This document shows, in pieces, positions 37,707 to 47,151 of a stretch of DNA of 64,000 nucleotides. Every line of letters starts with the position of its first letter. Within the stretch, counting starts at the first letter, position 1. The stretch is from Streptomyces silvae. GTDB taxonomy: Bacteria; Actinomycetota; Actinomycetes; Streptomycetales; Streptomycetaceae. The position numbers and the translations under genes were made by a program. The stretch lies in assembly GCF_016745505.1 (NCBI RefSeq), contig NZ_JAERUC010000016.1, positions 62,001 to 126,000 of the forward strand, given 5' to 3'. Below the pieces are notes generated by a model. It made no database searches, was not told the origin of the DNA, and saw only the letters and a program-made list of their open reading frames with translations.

Positions 37707-39134
37707 ATGACCGCCACCGCCACCCCGCCGCCGGACGCCCCCGCAGGCCAGGAACCCCTACCCGCCTCCGTCACCGCCGTCGTCGGCCTCCTCGTCCTCT
37801 TCGAGGTGACCAGCGGCTTCCTCCAGGTCGGGCTGGCCCCGCTGCTGCCCGACCTCGCCGATCACCTGGGCATCGGCTCGGCCGCCCTGAACTGGGTCGT
37901 CTCCGTACAGCTGCTGGCCGCCGCCGTCTGCGTCCCGCTGTTCGGCCGCCTCGGTGACCTCCACGGCCACCGGCGGATGCTCCGCATCGCCCTGGCGCTG
38001 ATCGCGGCGGGCACCCTCGTGGTCGCGCTCGCCCCGGACTACGGCACGCTCCTCGCCGGCCGGGTGCTCCAGGGACCGGTCGCCGCCCTGCTGCCCCTGG
38101 AGATCGCCCTCGTACGGGACCGGCTCCCGGTCGCCGACGCACGGCGGGCCATCGCCCGTCTGGTGGGCGCCCTGACGCTCGGCGCGATGGCCGGCGGGGT
38201 GGTGATGGGGCTCGTCGACTCCGCGTTCGGCGATCTGCGGCTGACCCTGCTGGTGCCCGCCGCGCTCGCCGTGATCTGTGTGCCCGTCTCCTTCGTCGCG
38301 GTGCCGGAGTCGCGGAACAGGGCCGGCGGCCGGGTGGACAAGGCCGGGGTGGTGCTGCTCGGCGGCGCCATGGTCGCCCTGCTCGGCGGGGTCTCCGGGG
38401 CGGAGAGCGGCTCCTGGGGTTCCGTGCGGGTCCTGGGGCCCGTGGTGCTCGGGCTGGTGCTGCTGGCGGTGTGGGTGCGGGTGGAGCTGCGCAGTGCCGA
38501 GCCCCTTGTCGACGTACGGGCGCTGGCGGCGCGGACCACGGCCCCGTTCTACTGCGCGGCGTTCCTCTTCGGCGTCTTCTACTTCGGGAGCCAGGCCCCC
38601 AACTCCACCTTCTACGCGGCGGATCCGGAGGCCACCGGCTACGGGTTCGGGCTGAGCGCGCTGTCCATCTCCCTGGTCCTGCTGCCGGGGGCCGTCGGCA
38701 GCGTCGTCGGTTCGCTGGGCACGGCCGCCGTCGCCCGGCGGATCGGCTACCGGCCCACGCTGATGACGGCGTTCGGGCTGGTCGCCGTGACCTTCCTGCA
38801 GTTCGCGTTCCTGCACGAGGAGATCTGGCAGATGGCGGCCGGGTCCGCCTTCACCGGCCTGGGGATCGGGCTGGCGCTCGGCGCCATGCCGACGGTGATC
38901 GTCGAGGCGTCCGACCCGACCAGGACGGGCATCGCCGCCGCGCTCTACAACAACGTGAAGACGCTGGGCGGAGCCGTGGCGGGCGGTGTCTTCGCCACCC
39001 TGCTCGGCGCGTTCCTGTCGCCGGCCACCGGCGAACCGGGGGAGGGCGGCTACACGGCGCTCTGGCTGGCCGCCTCCGCCGCAGCGGTCCTCGCCCTCGT
39101 GGCGACGGCGTTCTCACGGCGCCGCGAGGGGTGA
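37707..39134 (+). CDS. MFS transporter (14-TMS drug/metabolite efflux type)
   Basis: A 475-residue major facilitator with about 14 predicted membrane segments. The A-motif-like loop is FGRLGDLHGHRRMLRIAL, and the C-motif-like GTLVVALAPDYGTLLAG follows. This is the DHA2-like pattern. The ATG follows AGGAG. It lies six bases after the M20 gene and is probably co-transcribed, so it may export the product or import the substrate of that enzyme. Its end forms part of a hairpin converging on LCP copy 2. Confidence 0.92.
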   Translation: MTATATPPPDAPAGQEPLPASVTAVVGLLVLFEVTSGFLQVGLAPLLPDLADHLGIGSAALNWVVSVQLLAAAVCVPLFGRLGDLHGHRRMLRIALALIAAGTLVVALAPDYGTLLAGRVLQGPVAALLPLEIALVRDRLPVADARRAIARLVGALTLGAMAGGVVMGLVDSAFGDLRLTLLVPAALAVICVPVSFVAVPESRNRAGGRVDKAGVVLLGGAMVALLGGVSGAESGSWGSVRVLGPVVLGLVLLAVWVRVELRSAEPLVDVRALAARTTAPFYCAAFLFGVFYFGSQAPNSTFYAADPEATGYGFGLSALSISLVLLPGAVGSVVGSLGTAAVARRIGYRPTLMTAFGLVAVTFLQFAFLHEEIWQMAAGSAFTGLGIGLALGAMPTVIVEASDPTRTGIAAALYNNVKTLGGAVAGGVFATLLGAFLSPATGEPGEGGYTALWLAASAAAVLALVATAFSRRREG

Positions 39135-39151
39135 CCTCGCCCCGCGGCGCC
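39118..39151. terminator. Candidate terminator at the MFS/LCP convergent junction
   Basis: Arms 39118-39131 and 39140-39151 pair, with one bulged base in the left arm. The left arm lies within the last codons of the MFS gene. It may serve both converging genes. Confidence 0.5.
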
Positions 39152-39160
39152 GGGTCCAGG

Positions 39161-40669
39161 TCAGGGGCAGACCACCTGGTCGCCCGTCACCGTGCCGAAT
39201 TCGCCGGTCTGCGGGTTCTCGGCCTTCACCCGCTGCACCTTGGTGAAGTCCGACCCCGCCGTGACCTTCATGGTCCCGCCCTGTCCCTGCACCGCCCTGA
39301 GCTCGCAGCCGGGCAGCGCGGTGGCCAGGGACTTGGCCGACCGGTCCCAGCGCGGGTCGTAGGTGACCAGCGTCCGCCGCAGATCGTGCGGTCCGCCGTT
39401 GAGCGGGGCGCGGGTGGTGTTGAACCCGGTGGCGCGCAGCGCCTCGTCGACGTCCTGGCCGAGCCCGTCCTTCGGCGTCCCGTTGTAGACCTGCACCCGG
39501 ATCTGCTCCGGGGCCACGTCGACGAGCGTCGCCTTGGGCTGCTTCGGCAGGTGCGGGGCGAGCGGCCGGTCCTCGCGCAGCGCCTGGAACATCTGCTTCG
39601 ACTTCTCGGCGTCCCACTTCACGGTGGAGCCGATCCCCTTGACCGGGAAGCCCTTCTCCTCCAGGGGCACCGAGGCGAATTCCGACGAGGCCGGGGTGAA
39701 GCCCCGCATGGCCTTGCCGAGCTCCAGCATCTCGTCGGTGCCGAAGCCCTTGTCGGCGCGTACCGATTCGAGCATCGACGACGCGACCTGCTGGAACTTC
39801 ATCGGGTTCATCAGCACACCGCTGCTGGTCGTCTGCTTGATCAGCGCCGCCATGAACTTCTGCTGGCGCTGCATCCGGCTCAGGTCGGCCGCCCCGTCCA
39901 GGTGCCGGGAGCGTACGTACTGAAGAGCCTGGCCGCCGTCCAGCTTGTGGGTGCCGGCGGTCAGATCCAGACCGGTGTACGCGTCCTTGAGCGGCTTGGC
40001 GGTGCAGATCTCCACCCCGCCCAGGGTGTCGACCGTCTTCATGAAGCTGGTGAAGTCGACCTCCAGATAGTGGTCGATCTTGACGCCCGTCATCTGCTCG
40101 ACGGTGCGCACCGTGAGATGCGGGCCGCCCTCGGCGTAGGCGGCGTTCAGCTTCACCGGGTGGGGGGAGTGCTCCTTGCCCGTGGTGGCGTCGGTGTGGG
40201 CCGGGAGCTCGGCGTAGCTGTCGCGCGGCAGGCTGACGACGCTGGCCCGCTGCTTGTCCGCCGAGAGATGGACGAGCATGAGGGTGTCCGTGCAGTGGCA
40301 GGGGGCGCCGCCCAGCCTGTACTTCTTCTTCTCGGCCGCGGTGATCTTGTCGCGGCCGTCGGTGCCGACGAGCAGGAAGTTCATGCCGTGGCCGCCCTGG
40401 GGGCGGTTCTTCATGTCCTTGAACGGGTCGACCCGGTCGATCCCCGTCTCCAGACCGCTCACGACGGCATGTCCGATGCCACTGGCGCCGAGCACCAGCA
40501 CGGACAGCCCGGTGGCGATCCGCATGCCCCACCGGGGTGGCGGCTTCCGTCCCCCGGTCCGGTTCCGCCGCGTGGCGCGGCCACCGGCTCCGGTCTGCCG
40601 TGCGGGCCTGCGCTGCGGGGCAGCTGTGCGGGGGTGCGGTGGACGGGGCGATCGGTGCGGCGTGGGCAC
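39161..40669 (-). CDS. LCP family wall ligase, copy 2, with LytR_C domain
   Basis: A 502-residue LCP protein: basic Pro-rich N-terminus (about 50 residues), one membrane helix, LCP domain (NFLLVGTDGRD, SLPRDSYAELP, LQYVRSRHLDGAADLSRMQR) and a C-terminal LytR_C domain (IRVQVYNGTPKDGLGQDVDE). It ends in a Cys-rich tail (GDQVVCP). GTG at 40669 has GGAGG eight bases upstream on the minus strand; a second GTG at 40678 overlaps that site. It is divergent from a glycosyltransferase gene that may supply the glycan it attaches. Confidence 0.93.
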   Translation of the reverse strand: MPTPHRSPRPPHPRTAAPQRRPARQTGAGGRATRRNRTGGRKPPPRWGMRIATGLSVLVLGASGIGHAVVSGLETGIDRVDPFKDMKNRPQGGHGMNFLLVGTDGRDKITAAEKKKYRLGGAPCHCTDTLMLVHLSADKQRASVVSLPRDSYAELPAHTDATTGKEHSPHPVKLNAAYAEGGPHLTVRTVEQMTGVKIDHYLEVDFTSFMKTVDTLGGVEICTAKPLKDAYTGLDLTAGTHKLDGGQALQYVRSRHLDGAADLSRMQRQQKFMAALIKQTTSSGVLMNPMKFQQVASSMLESVRADKGFGTDEMLELGKAMRGFTPASSEFASVPLEEKGFPVKGIGSTVKWDAEKSKQMFQALREDRPLAPHLPKQPKATLVDVAPEQIRVQVYNGTPKDGLGQDVDEALRATGFNTTRAPLNGGPHDLRRTLVTYDPRWDRSAKSLATALPGCELRAVQGQGGTMKVTAGSDFTKVQRVKAENPQTGEFGTVTGDQVVCP

Positions 40670-40858
40670 GAGGGACACCTCCGCGGTGCGAGTGGGACTT
40701 TCGCACGGTAGGCCCATACGATCTGCAGACCGGGAGGAGACCCGGCGGCGCGCGCCCCTGTCCCCCGTTCGCGGTAACGTGGCGGCCGAATCACGCCGCC
40801 TCCTGGGGTGCGAAAACCCCCGGAACCCTGGCACCCCCGAGGACCCCCCGAGGACCAC

Positions 40859-41881
40859 ATGTCTGCCGCGCAGTACCCCGCCGTCTCCGTGATCATGCCG
40901 GTGCTCAACGAGGAACGCCATCTCAGGAACTCGGTCCGGCACATCCTGGAGCAGGAGTACGCCGGTGAGATGGAGGTGGTGATCGCCCTCGGCCCCTCGA
41001 ACGACCGTACGGACGAGATCGCCGCCGAGCTGGTCCGGGAGGATTCCCGGGTCCACACCGTGCCCAACCCGACCGGCCGGACCCCCGCCGCGCTCAACGC
41101 CGCGATCAAGGCGTCACATCACCCGATCGTGGTACGCGTGGACGGCCACGGCATGCTCTCGCCGAACTACATCGCGACCGCCGTCCGCCTCCTGGAGGAG
41201 ACCGGCGCGCAGAACGTCGGCGGCATCATGCACGCCGAGGGTGAGAACGCCTGGGAGGACGCCGTCGCCGCGGCGATGACGTCGAAGATCGGCGTCGGCA
41301 ACGCGGCCTTCCACACCGGGGGGAAGGCGGGCCCGGCCGAGACCGTGTATCTGGGGGTCTTCCGCCGCGAGGCGCTGGAGCGCGCCGACGGTTACAACGT
41401 GGAGTTCATCCGCGCCCAGGACTGGGAGCTGAACTTCCGCATCCGCGAGTCCGGCGGCCTGATCTGGTTCTCGCCGGAGCTGAAGGTGCAGTACCGCCCG
41501 CGGCCCAGCATCCGCGCGCTCGCCAAGCAGTACAAGGAGTACGGCCGCTGGCGCCACGTCGTCGCCCGCTACCACTCGGGCTCGATCAACCTGCGCTACC
41601 TGGCCCCGCCCACCGCGGTCTGCGCCATAGCCGCCGGCATCGTCGTGGGCGCCGCCGTCACCCCGTGGGCGTTCGTCGTGCCCGCCGGGTACGTCGCGGC
41701 CATCGTGGCCGGGTCGCTGCCCGCGGGCAAGGGCCTGCCGCTCAAGGCCCGGGCGCAGATCCCGGTGGCGCTGGCCACCATGCACATGTCCTGGGGGTAC
41801 GGCTTCCTGACCAGCCCCCGCTCGCTGGCGAAGCGGGTCATCGCCAGCCGCCGCCCGGCCGTGCGGGAGCAGACGGTCTGA
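40859..41881 (+). CDS. Family 2 glycosyltransferase, ExoA-like
   Basis: A 340-residue GT2 enzyme: VSVIMPVLNEERHLRNSVRH at the start, VRVDGHGMLSPNYI with an Asp of the DxD-type site, and AETVYLGVFRREALERADGY. Two or three membrane segments lie near the C-terminus (about 255-305), like ExoA/succinoglycan glucosyltransferases. It is divergent from LCP copy 2 and ends at a terminator before LCP copy 3. ATG at 40859 has GAGGA five bases upstream. It probably adds a sugar to a lipid-linked surface glycan. Confidence 0.93.
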   Translation: MSAAQYPAVSVIMPVLNEERHLRNSVRHILEQEYAGEMEVVIALGPSNDRTDEIAAELVREDSRVHTVPNPTGRTPAALNAAIKASHHPIVVRVDGHGMLSPNYIATAVRLLEETGAQNVGGIMHAEGENAWEDAVAAAMTSKIGVGNAAFHTGGKAGPAETVYLGVFRREALERADGYNVEFIRAQDWELNFRIRESGGLIWFSPELKVQYRPRPSIRALAKQYKEYGRWRHVVARYHSGSINLRYLAPPTAVCAIAAGIVVGAAVTPWAFVVPAGYVAAIVAGSLPAGKGLPLKARAQIPVALATMHMSWGYGFLTSPRSLAKRVIASRRPAVREQTV

Positions 41882-41903
41882 CCGCCGTACCCGCAGGAAG
41901 CGA

Positions 41904-41937
41904 GGAAGGGCCCCGCCGGTGACGGCGGGGCCCTTCC
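41904..41937. terminator. Hairpin terminator between glycosyltransferase and LCP copy 3
   Basis: Perfect 15-base arms (41904-41918 and 41923-41937) with a GTGA loop lie between converging genes. Confidence 0.83.
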
Positions 41938-41950
41938 CGTACGTACGACG

Positions 41951-43627
41951 TCACCAGGTGAAGTCCGGGTTGACGTGCATGCACGCCTTCTCAGCGCCGT
42001 TGAGCGGGTTCGCCGACTCCGGTGTCTTCTCCTCGGCGGCCTTGGCGGGGTACGCCTCGTCCTTGCGCCAGTCGGCGCCCACGGACAGCACGATGCCCGA
42101 GACGTCGGTCGACTTCTTCACCTGCGACACGGGGATCCCGAGCGCCTTGGCGACGGCCTGCGCGTCGCCCTCCAGGTCCGCGCTGGGGTACAGGACGCCG
42201 GTCCTGGCCTCCGCCTCGACGTTCTGCGAGTCGATGGTCGCCTTGGCGAAGCCCGCGTCCGTGAGCAGGTCCTTGACCGTGGTCGCACGGCCCTGGGCGG
42301 GACCGAGGGTGTCCGTGGAGGTCGCGTTGCGCACACTGACCGCGATCTCGGCGGTGGGTGCGGCCTGGTCCTTGACGACGGGCGTCTTGCGCTTGGACGC
42401 CTTGCCGTCGAGCGGGATGTCCTCACGGATCATCCGGAAGACCTGCTCGGCCTCCTCGGCCTTCGGGTACACCCGGCCGCTGAACTGCCCCGTGCCGTAG
42501 ACGTTCGGCATGGTCGTCATGGTGATGCGGTCGGTCGGCGCCTTCTTGAGCTCCTCGGCCAGGTCGTACAGCTTCTTGACCGTGTCGAGGCCCTTGTCGA
42601 CGGTCAGCGCGCCGGTGGCCGCCTCGGCGAGGTCCATCAGCTTTCCGGGGTCGGTGAGCTTGGTGCCCTTGCGCAGCTCGCGGACCATCGAGTTCAGGTA
42701 CTGGTGCTGGGCCTTGGTCCGGCCGAGGTCGGTGTTGTCCTCGAAGCCGTACCGGGTGCGCAGCCACTGGAGGGCCTGCTTGCCCTGGACGGAGGTGGTG
42801 CCCTCCTTCAGCTTCAGCCCGGATCCCTTGCCGGTGCTGGTGTGCGAGTAGACGTTGGCGTCGACACAGACGGGGACACCGCCGACCGCGTCGGCCATGG
42901 AGACGACGCCCTCGAAGTCGATCATCATGAAGTGGTCGATCGTGATGCCGGTGAGCTCGTACCAGGTGGCCACCGTGCATCCGGGGCCGCCGCGGCCCAG
43001 GCTCTCGTTGGTCTGGACGTCGACCGTGCTGGCCGGATACACCTTGTCGGACTTGGGGTCGGTGCACTTGGGCATCTTCAGCATGGTGTCGCGCGGCATG
43101 CTGAGGACCGAGATGTTGCTGCGGTCCGCGGAGAGGTGGAGCAGCATCTGCACATCGGCGAGCGGCGTGCCGCCGAAGGTCTCCTTCGCTCCGCCCAGCT
43201 CCTGGTTGGCCTTGGAGTCCCGGGCGTCGGAGCCGATGAGCAGGATGTTCAGAGGTGTCTGACCGGCGGCGTTGGCCTTGTGGTCGGCCATCGCCTTGTC
43301 GCCGAGCGTCAGGTCCTCTTTCCTGATGTTGCCGTTGAGGTGCTTGTAGTACAGATAACCGGCGCCGCCGGTGCCGAGTATCAGCAGGGCGAGTACGGAC
43401 GCCACCCAGCGCAGGACACGCCGTTTGCCGCCTTTGCCTTTGCCGGCGGCGCGCCGCCGGTCGGCACGTGCCGGTCCCCGGCCGCTCCCCGCGGGGGTGG
43501 AGCGCTCCCGTCGGCCGTGGCTTTTCGGCCTGGTGCCGTCGGACGCCTCACCACCGCTGCGGCCCGGCGGCCCGTCGTGCCGGCCACGTGACCGTGTCCC
43601 CTCCCCGCGCGTACTGCTCCGTCCCAC
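41951..43627 (-). CDS. LCP family wall ligase, copy 3, with LytR_C domain
   Basis: A 558-residue LCP protein with an 80-residue basic N-terminus (Arg/Gly/Ser-rich), a membrane helix at about 70-90, an LCP domain (LNILLIGSDARDSKANQELG, MPRDTMLKMPKC, LQWLRTRYGFEDNTDLGRTK) and a LytR_C domain (AEIAVSVRNATSTDTLGP). The GTG at 43627 follows GGGGGTCCTG. It is the last of three consecutive LCP genes on the minus strand, separated from copy 4 by 49 bases, so they may be co-transcribed. Confidence 0.93.
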   Translation of the reverse strand: MGRSSTRGEGTRSRGRHDGPPGRSGGEASDGTRPKSHGRRERSTPAGSGRGPARADRRRAAGKGKGGKRRVLRWVASVLALLILGTGGAGYLYYKHLNGNIRKEDLTLGDKAMADHKANAAGQTPLNILLIGSDARDSKANQELGGAKETFGGTPLADVQMLLHLSADRSNISVLSMPRDTMLKMPKCTDPKSDKVYPASTVDVQTNESLGRGGPGCTVATWYELTGITIDHFMMIDFEGVVSMADAVGGVPVCVDANVYSHTSTGKGSGLKLKEGTTSVQGKQALQWLRTRYGFEDNTDLGRTKAQHQYLNSMVRELRKGTKLTDPGKLMDLAEAATGALTVDKGLDTVKKLYDLAEELKKAPTDRITMTTMPNVYGTGQFSGRVYPKAEEAEQVFRMIREDIPLDGKASKRKTPVVKDQAAPTAEIAVSVRNATSTDTLGPAQGRATTVKDLLTDAGFAKATIDSQNVEAEARTGVLYPSADLEGDAQAVAKALGIPVSQVKKSTDVSGIVLSVGADWRKDEAYPAKAAEEKTPESANPLNGAEKACMHVNPDFTW

Positions 43628-43676
43628 CAGGACCCCCCTGCTCCTATGAATTCCGCTGTGGCGCGAGGACCCGTCG

Positions 43677-45380
43677 TCACTTCGCGCATTCCGCCTTGTC
43701 GGCGCTTGCTCTCTGAATGTCTTCCGGCGCCTTCGCCGGACCGGTGACGGGTACCCCCGCGCCCTCGAAGTCCGCCCCCAGGGTCAGCACCATCGGCTGG
43801 AGCCCTTCGCTGCTGGCCGTTCCCTGCTTGAGCGCGGTGGCGGGCAGGCCCATGATGTCCGCGAGCGCGCGGGCCTGGTCGGCCTGCTCCGGCGCGTAGG
43901 CCAGCGTCGTACGGTCGATCTTCGCCGGGGCGTTCGCCTTGTTCGTGGCACCCGTGACGCCCTGTTCGCCCTGGAGCCAGGTGACGGTCTCCGCCGCCGC
44001 GCCGGTGATGCCGCCGCCGTTGAGGACGTCGACACGGATGTCGGCGGCCTCGGCCCTGCTGCCCCGGAGGACCGCTTCCTGCTTGTCCTTGGCCGCCTGC
44101 TCCTTCTTCTTCACCTCGGTGAGGGAGGTGTCGGAGCGCATCATCGAGAACAGCTGCTGCGACTTCTGCGGGTCCACGACCACGGTGACCGGCGTCGGCT
44201 CGGCCGGGTTGTCCTTCACCGGCATCGTGACGAAGGTGATGTTCTTGGTGTCGATCCTGCCGAGCTCCTTGGCGAGCGAGGTCAGCTTCTTGATCGACCC
44301 GATGCCGGAGTCGACGGTGAGCGCCTTGGTCGCCGCGTCGGCGAGCTTGAAGAGCTTGGCCGGGTCGGTCAGCGTGTCGTCGGACTTCATCCGGCGGATC
44401 ATCGAGCCGATGAACTGCTGCTGGACCTTGATCCGGTCCAGGTCGCTCTGGTTCCCGAAGCTGTGCCGGGTGCGGACGAAGGCCAGTGCGTCCTCGCCCT
44501 GGATCGTGGACTCGCCGGCCGGCAGGTCGAGGTGCGAGTCCGGGTCCTTGACCGCCTTGTCCAGGCAGACCGTGACGCCGCCGACGGCCGTGGAGAGCGT
44601 CTTGACCGCGTTGAAGTCGACCATCATGAAGTGGTCGACCGACAGGCCGGTGATCTCCTTGACCGTGCGCATCGTGCACCCGGGGTCGCGGCCCTCCTGG
44701 CCGAGGCTGACGTTGAAGCGCACGTTCTGCGACCCGGGTATGGACGTCTCCGAACCGTCCGCCTGCTTCGTGGTGCAGTCGGGGACGTCGGTGATCAGGT
44801 CCCGGGGGATGCTCATCGCCGTCGCGTTGGTGCGGTCGGCGGAGACGTGGAAGAGGATGTTGGTGTCGGCGTGGCCCGTGCTGCCCTTGTCGCCGTACCC
44901 CTCGTTGCCCTCGCCGGTCCGCTTGTCGGTGCCGATGATCAGGATGTTGAGCGGGCCGTCGGCGGCGACGCTCTTGCTGCCGGCGTCACCGACGTCCACG
45001 GTGGCGAGGTTCCCGTTGAACTTCTGGTAGAGCGCGTAGGCCCCCGCCGATCCGGCGACGACCACGAAGGCCATGACCCCGCCGGTCCACAGCAGGGCCT
45101 TCTTCCGCCGTGACTTCCGCGGCTTGCCTCCCCGGCGGGCGGCCGGCGGCGTCCGGTCACCGCCGTCCCTGCCGCCCCCGGTCGTGCGGCGGCTTCGCTG
45201 AGCGGGTACCGCGACGCGGGATTCGCCCCGGCCGGCGACGGGATTCGGGGGGCCGGAAGGGCTGGACGACTCTGTTCCGGAGTGGTTCAGTCGCAATTCG
45301 TAATTACCGGTCCGCGGGTTGAGCACCCACTGGTCGGCGGGATCGATTTCGTCCGCCCGCCCACGGCTATGCGCGTCCAC
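43677..45380 (-). CDS. LCP family wall ligase, copy 4, with LytR_C domain
   Basis: A 567-residue LCP protein. The cytoplasmic N-terminus has DQWVLNPRTGNYELRLN, a segment I recall from Streptomyces LCP proteins, then a basic linker, a membrane helix at about 100-120, an LCP domain (LNILIIGTDKRTGEGNEGYG, IPRDLITDVPD, FVRTRHSFGNQSDLDRIK) and a LytR_C domain (DIRVDVLNGGGITGAAAETV). GTG at 45380 has AGGAAACC upstream; the 33-residue extension is unsupported. It sits between copies 3 and 5. The long spacer behind it (223 bases) suggests its own promoter. Confidence 0.93.
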   Translation of the reverse strand: MDAHSRGRADEIDPADQWVLNPRTGNYELRLNHSGTESSSPSGPPNPVAGRGESRVAVPAQRSRRTTGGGRDGGDRTPPAARRGGKPRKSRRKKALLWTGGVMAFVVVAGSAGAYALYQKFNGNLATVDVGDAGSKSVAADGPLNILIIGTDKRTGEGNEGYGDKGSTGHADTNILFHVSADRTNATAMSIPRDLITDVPDCTTKQADGSETSIPGSQNVRFNVSLGQEGRDPGCTMRTVKEITGLSVDHFMMVDFNAVKTLSTAVGGVTVCLDKAVKDPDSHLDLPAGESTIQGEDALAFVRTRHSFGNQSDLDRIKVQQQFIGSMIRRMKSDDTLTDPAKLFKLADAATKALTVDSGIGSIKKLTSLAKELGRIDTKNITFVTMPVKDNPAEPTPVTVVVDPQKSQQLFSMMRSDTSLTEVKKKEQAAKDKQEAVLRGSRAEAADIRVDVLNGGGITGAAAETVTWLQGEQGVTGATNKANAPAKIDRTTLAYAPEQADQARALADIMGLPATALKQGTASSEGLQPMVLTLGADFEGAGVPVTGPAKAPEDIQRASADKAECAK

Positions 45381-45603
45381 GGTTTCCTGAATCCTCCGTC
45401 GGTGCCACGCGAGGCGCCTCCCCCGGCAGGGCGCTCGGTTGTCCGGTCCGGCCGTGCGCGGTCTGAGCGCCGCGAGCACCGGATCGCGTCACACTATCCG
45501 GCGGAATCGGCCACAGGGGGCGCGCGTGACACATTCCACGCTCTTTACAACCGGGCATTCTGCCTATTCCGCTCCGATTGCCGTCCATCTCTTGGGAATT
45601 GCT
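45381..45603 (-). promoter_or_regulatory. Promoter region of LCP copy 4
   Basis: A 223-base intergenic stretch between the stop of LCP copy 5 and the start of copy 4, with an AT-rich part at about 45530-45605 that includes TAGTGT on the minus strand about 115 bases before the gene. No hairpin is evident. It probably carries a promoter. Confidence 0.4.
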
Positions 45604-46965
45604 TTACGAGCCGCACAGGTCATCCGCGGCATTCGACCCCGAATAGGTGGGCGCGGGCGTCGGGCTCGCGGTCGTATCGCCCGATGTCTCGTTCCCGGAG
45701 CTGTGGTCTGCCTGTGCATCCCCGGATTTGATTTCCTCCGGGGGGACCACGGTGACGGGTTCGTCCTTGCGCAGCTGCGTGAACAGCTGGCCCGCGGCGG
45801 GCTGTACGAGCTCGTCGCGGTTCGGGTCGGACGGGTAGGACCGGCGGGGCACGGTCAGGAACTGCACCTTCTCCGTGGGTACGTTCCGCATCCCGCGCAC
45901 CAGGTCGTACAGGTCCCGCAGGGAGTCGAGGCCGGGGTCCGTGGTGAGCGACTTCGTCGCCGCGTCCAGCACCGGGTAGAGCCGCGTCGGGTTCAGCAGC
46001 ACGCCGTTGCTCTGCATCTTGTTGACGAGGGCCCCCAGGAACTTCTGCTGACGGTCCATGCGCTCGGTGTCGCTGCCGTTCCCGATCGACTTACGGGCCC
46101 GCACGTATCCCAGGGCCTCCTCGCCGTCGAGCTTCTGGCGGCCGGCGGGGAGCTTGAGGTGGGCGTCGGCGTCGTCGACCGGCTCCTTGAGGCAGACCTC
46201 CACGCCGTCCACGGCGTCGACCATGTCCTTGAAGCCGTTGAAGTCGATGACCATGTGGTGGTCGATGCGGATGCCCGTCATCTTCTCGACCGTACGGATC
46301 GTGCAGGCCGTGCCGCCGAGCTCGAAGGCCGAGTTGAACTGGCCGAACCGCTTCGTCGTGGCCTTGCCGTCGTCCGTGTGGCAGCTGGGGATCTCGGCCA
46401 TCAGGTCGCGCGGGATGGACACCGCGGTCGCGCTCCCGCGATCGGCCGCGAGGTGCAGCAGGATCGTGGTGTCCGAGCGCTGGCTGCCGCCGTCGTCCCG
46501 CCCGTACGCGCTGTTCTCGCCGGAGCGGGTGTCGGAGCCGATCAGCAGGATGTTCTGCGCGTCCCGCGCGATCGGCCGGGGGCGCTCCTTCTCGTACGCC
46601 CTGAGTTCGGCGGCGGCGCTCGTGTCCGTCGTGATGTTGCCGTCGAGCTTCCTGTACAGCCACCAGCCGACACCGGCGGCGGCCAGCACGACCAGGGAGG
46701 CGGCGAGGGCGGTCCAGCGGAGCCAGGGGCGTCCGCGGCCCCGGGGGCCGCGCGCGGGGCGCGCGCTCCAGGTGCCGTCCGCCCGCCCGCCGTCGCCGTC
46801 CGCCTCCGGTCCGTCGCCTTCGTCCTTCGGGGTCCCGGCGGCGTCGTCCCGCGGGGCCGCCCCGGACGCGTCCTGCGGCTCGTCCGCAGGTCCGCCCCCG
46901 GCCGAGTGGTCCGGGCGGTCCGGGTCGGCCGGGGTGCCGGGGCTGTCGCTCACGTCTGCGTCCAT
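45604..46965 (-). CDS. LCP family wall ligase, copy 5
   Basis: A 453-residue LCP protein with a long acidic, Gly/Asp/Pro-rich N-terminus of about 80 residues, then a membrane helix near 85-105, and an LCP domain (QNILLIGSDTRSGENSAYGR, IPRDLMAEIPS, GYVRARKSIGNGSDTERMDR). It has no LytR_C domain, like copy 1; the C-terminus is Ser/Thr/Pro-rich and ends NAADDLCGS. GAAGG abuts the ATG at 46965; GTG at 46953 is an alternative start with a 12-base spacing. It is the first gene of the three-gene minus-strand LCP run. Confidence 0.92.
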   Translation of the reverse strand: MDADVSDSPGTPADPDRPDHSAGGGPADEPQDASGAAPRDDAAGTPKDEGDGPEADGDGGRADGTWSARPARGPRGRGRPWLRWTALAASLVVLAAAGVGWWLYRKLDGNITTDTSAAAELRAYEKERPRPIARDAQNILLIGSDTRSGENSAYGRDDGGSQRSDTTILLHLAADRGSATAVSIPRDLMAEIPSCHTDDGKATTKRFGQFNSAFELGGTACTIRTVEKMTGIRIDHHMVIDFNGFKDMVDAVDGVEVCLKEPVDDADAHLKLPAGRQKLDGEEALGYVRARKSIGNGSDTERMDRQQKFLGALVNKMQSNGVLLNPTRLYPVLDAATKSLTTDPGLDSLRDLYDLVRGMRNVPTEKVQFLTVPRRSYPSDPNRDELVQPAAGQLFTQLRKDEPVTVVPPEEIKSGDAQADHSSGNETSGDTTASPTPAPTYSGSNAADDLCGS

Positions 46966-47151
46966 CCTTCACGTTCGGCGGCGCGATGGGCCGCCGGTCG
47001 CAGAAGTAGACGGCTGAACCTCACGCTTGGTTGTGCATTCAGGCGGCGTTCTCGGCGGTGCTTCGTACCGCCCGATCATGTACCGCCGCCGGTGCACAGT
47101 CCCGGGGGCTCGGCCCGCCGTGGGCCGGACGGGTGGCGCTCGGAGCGCTTG

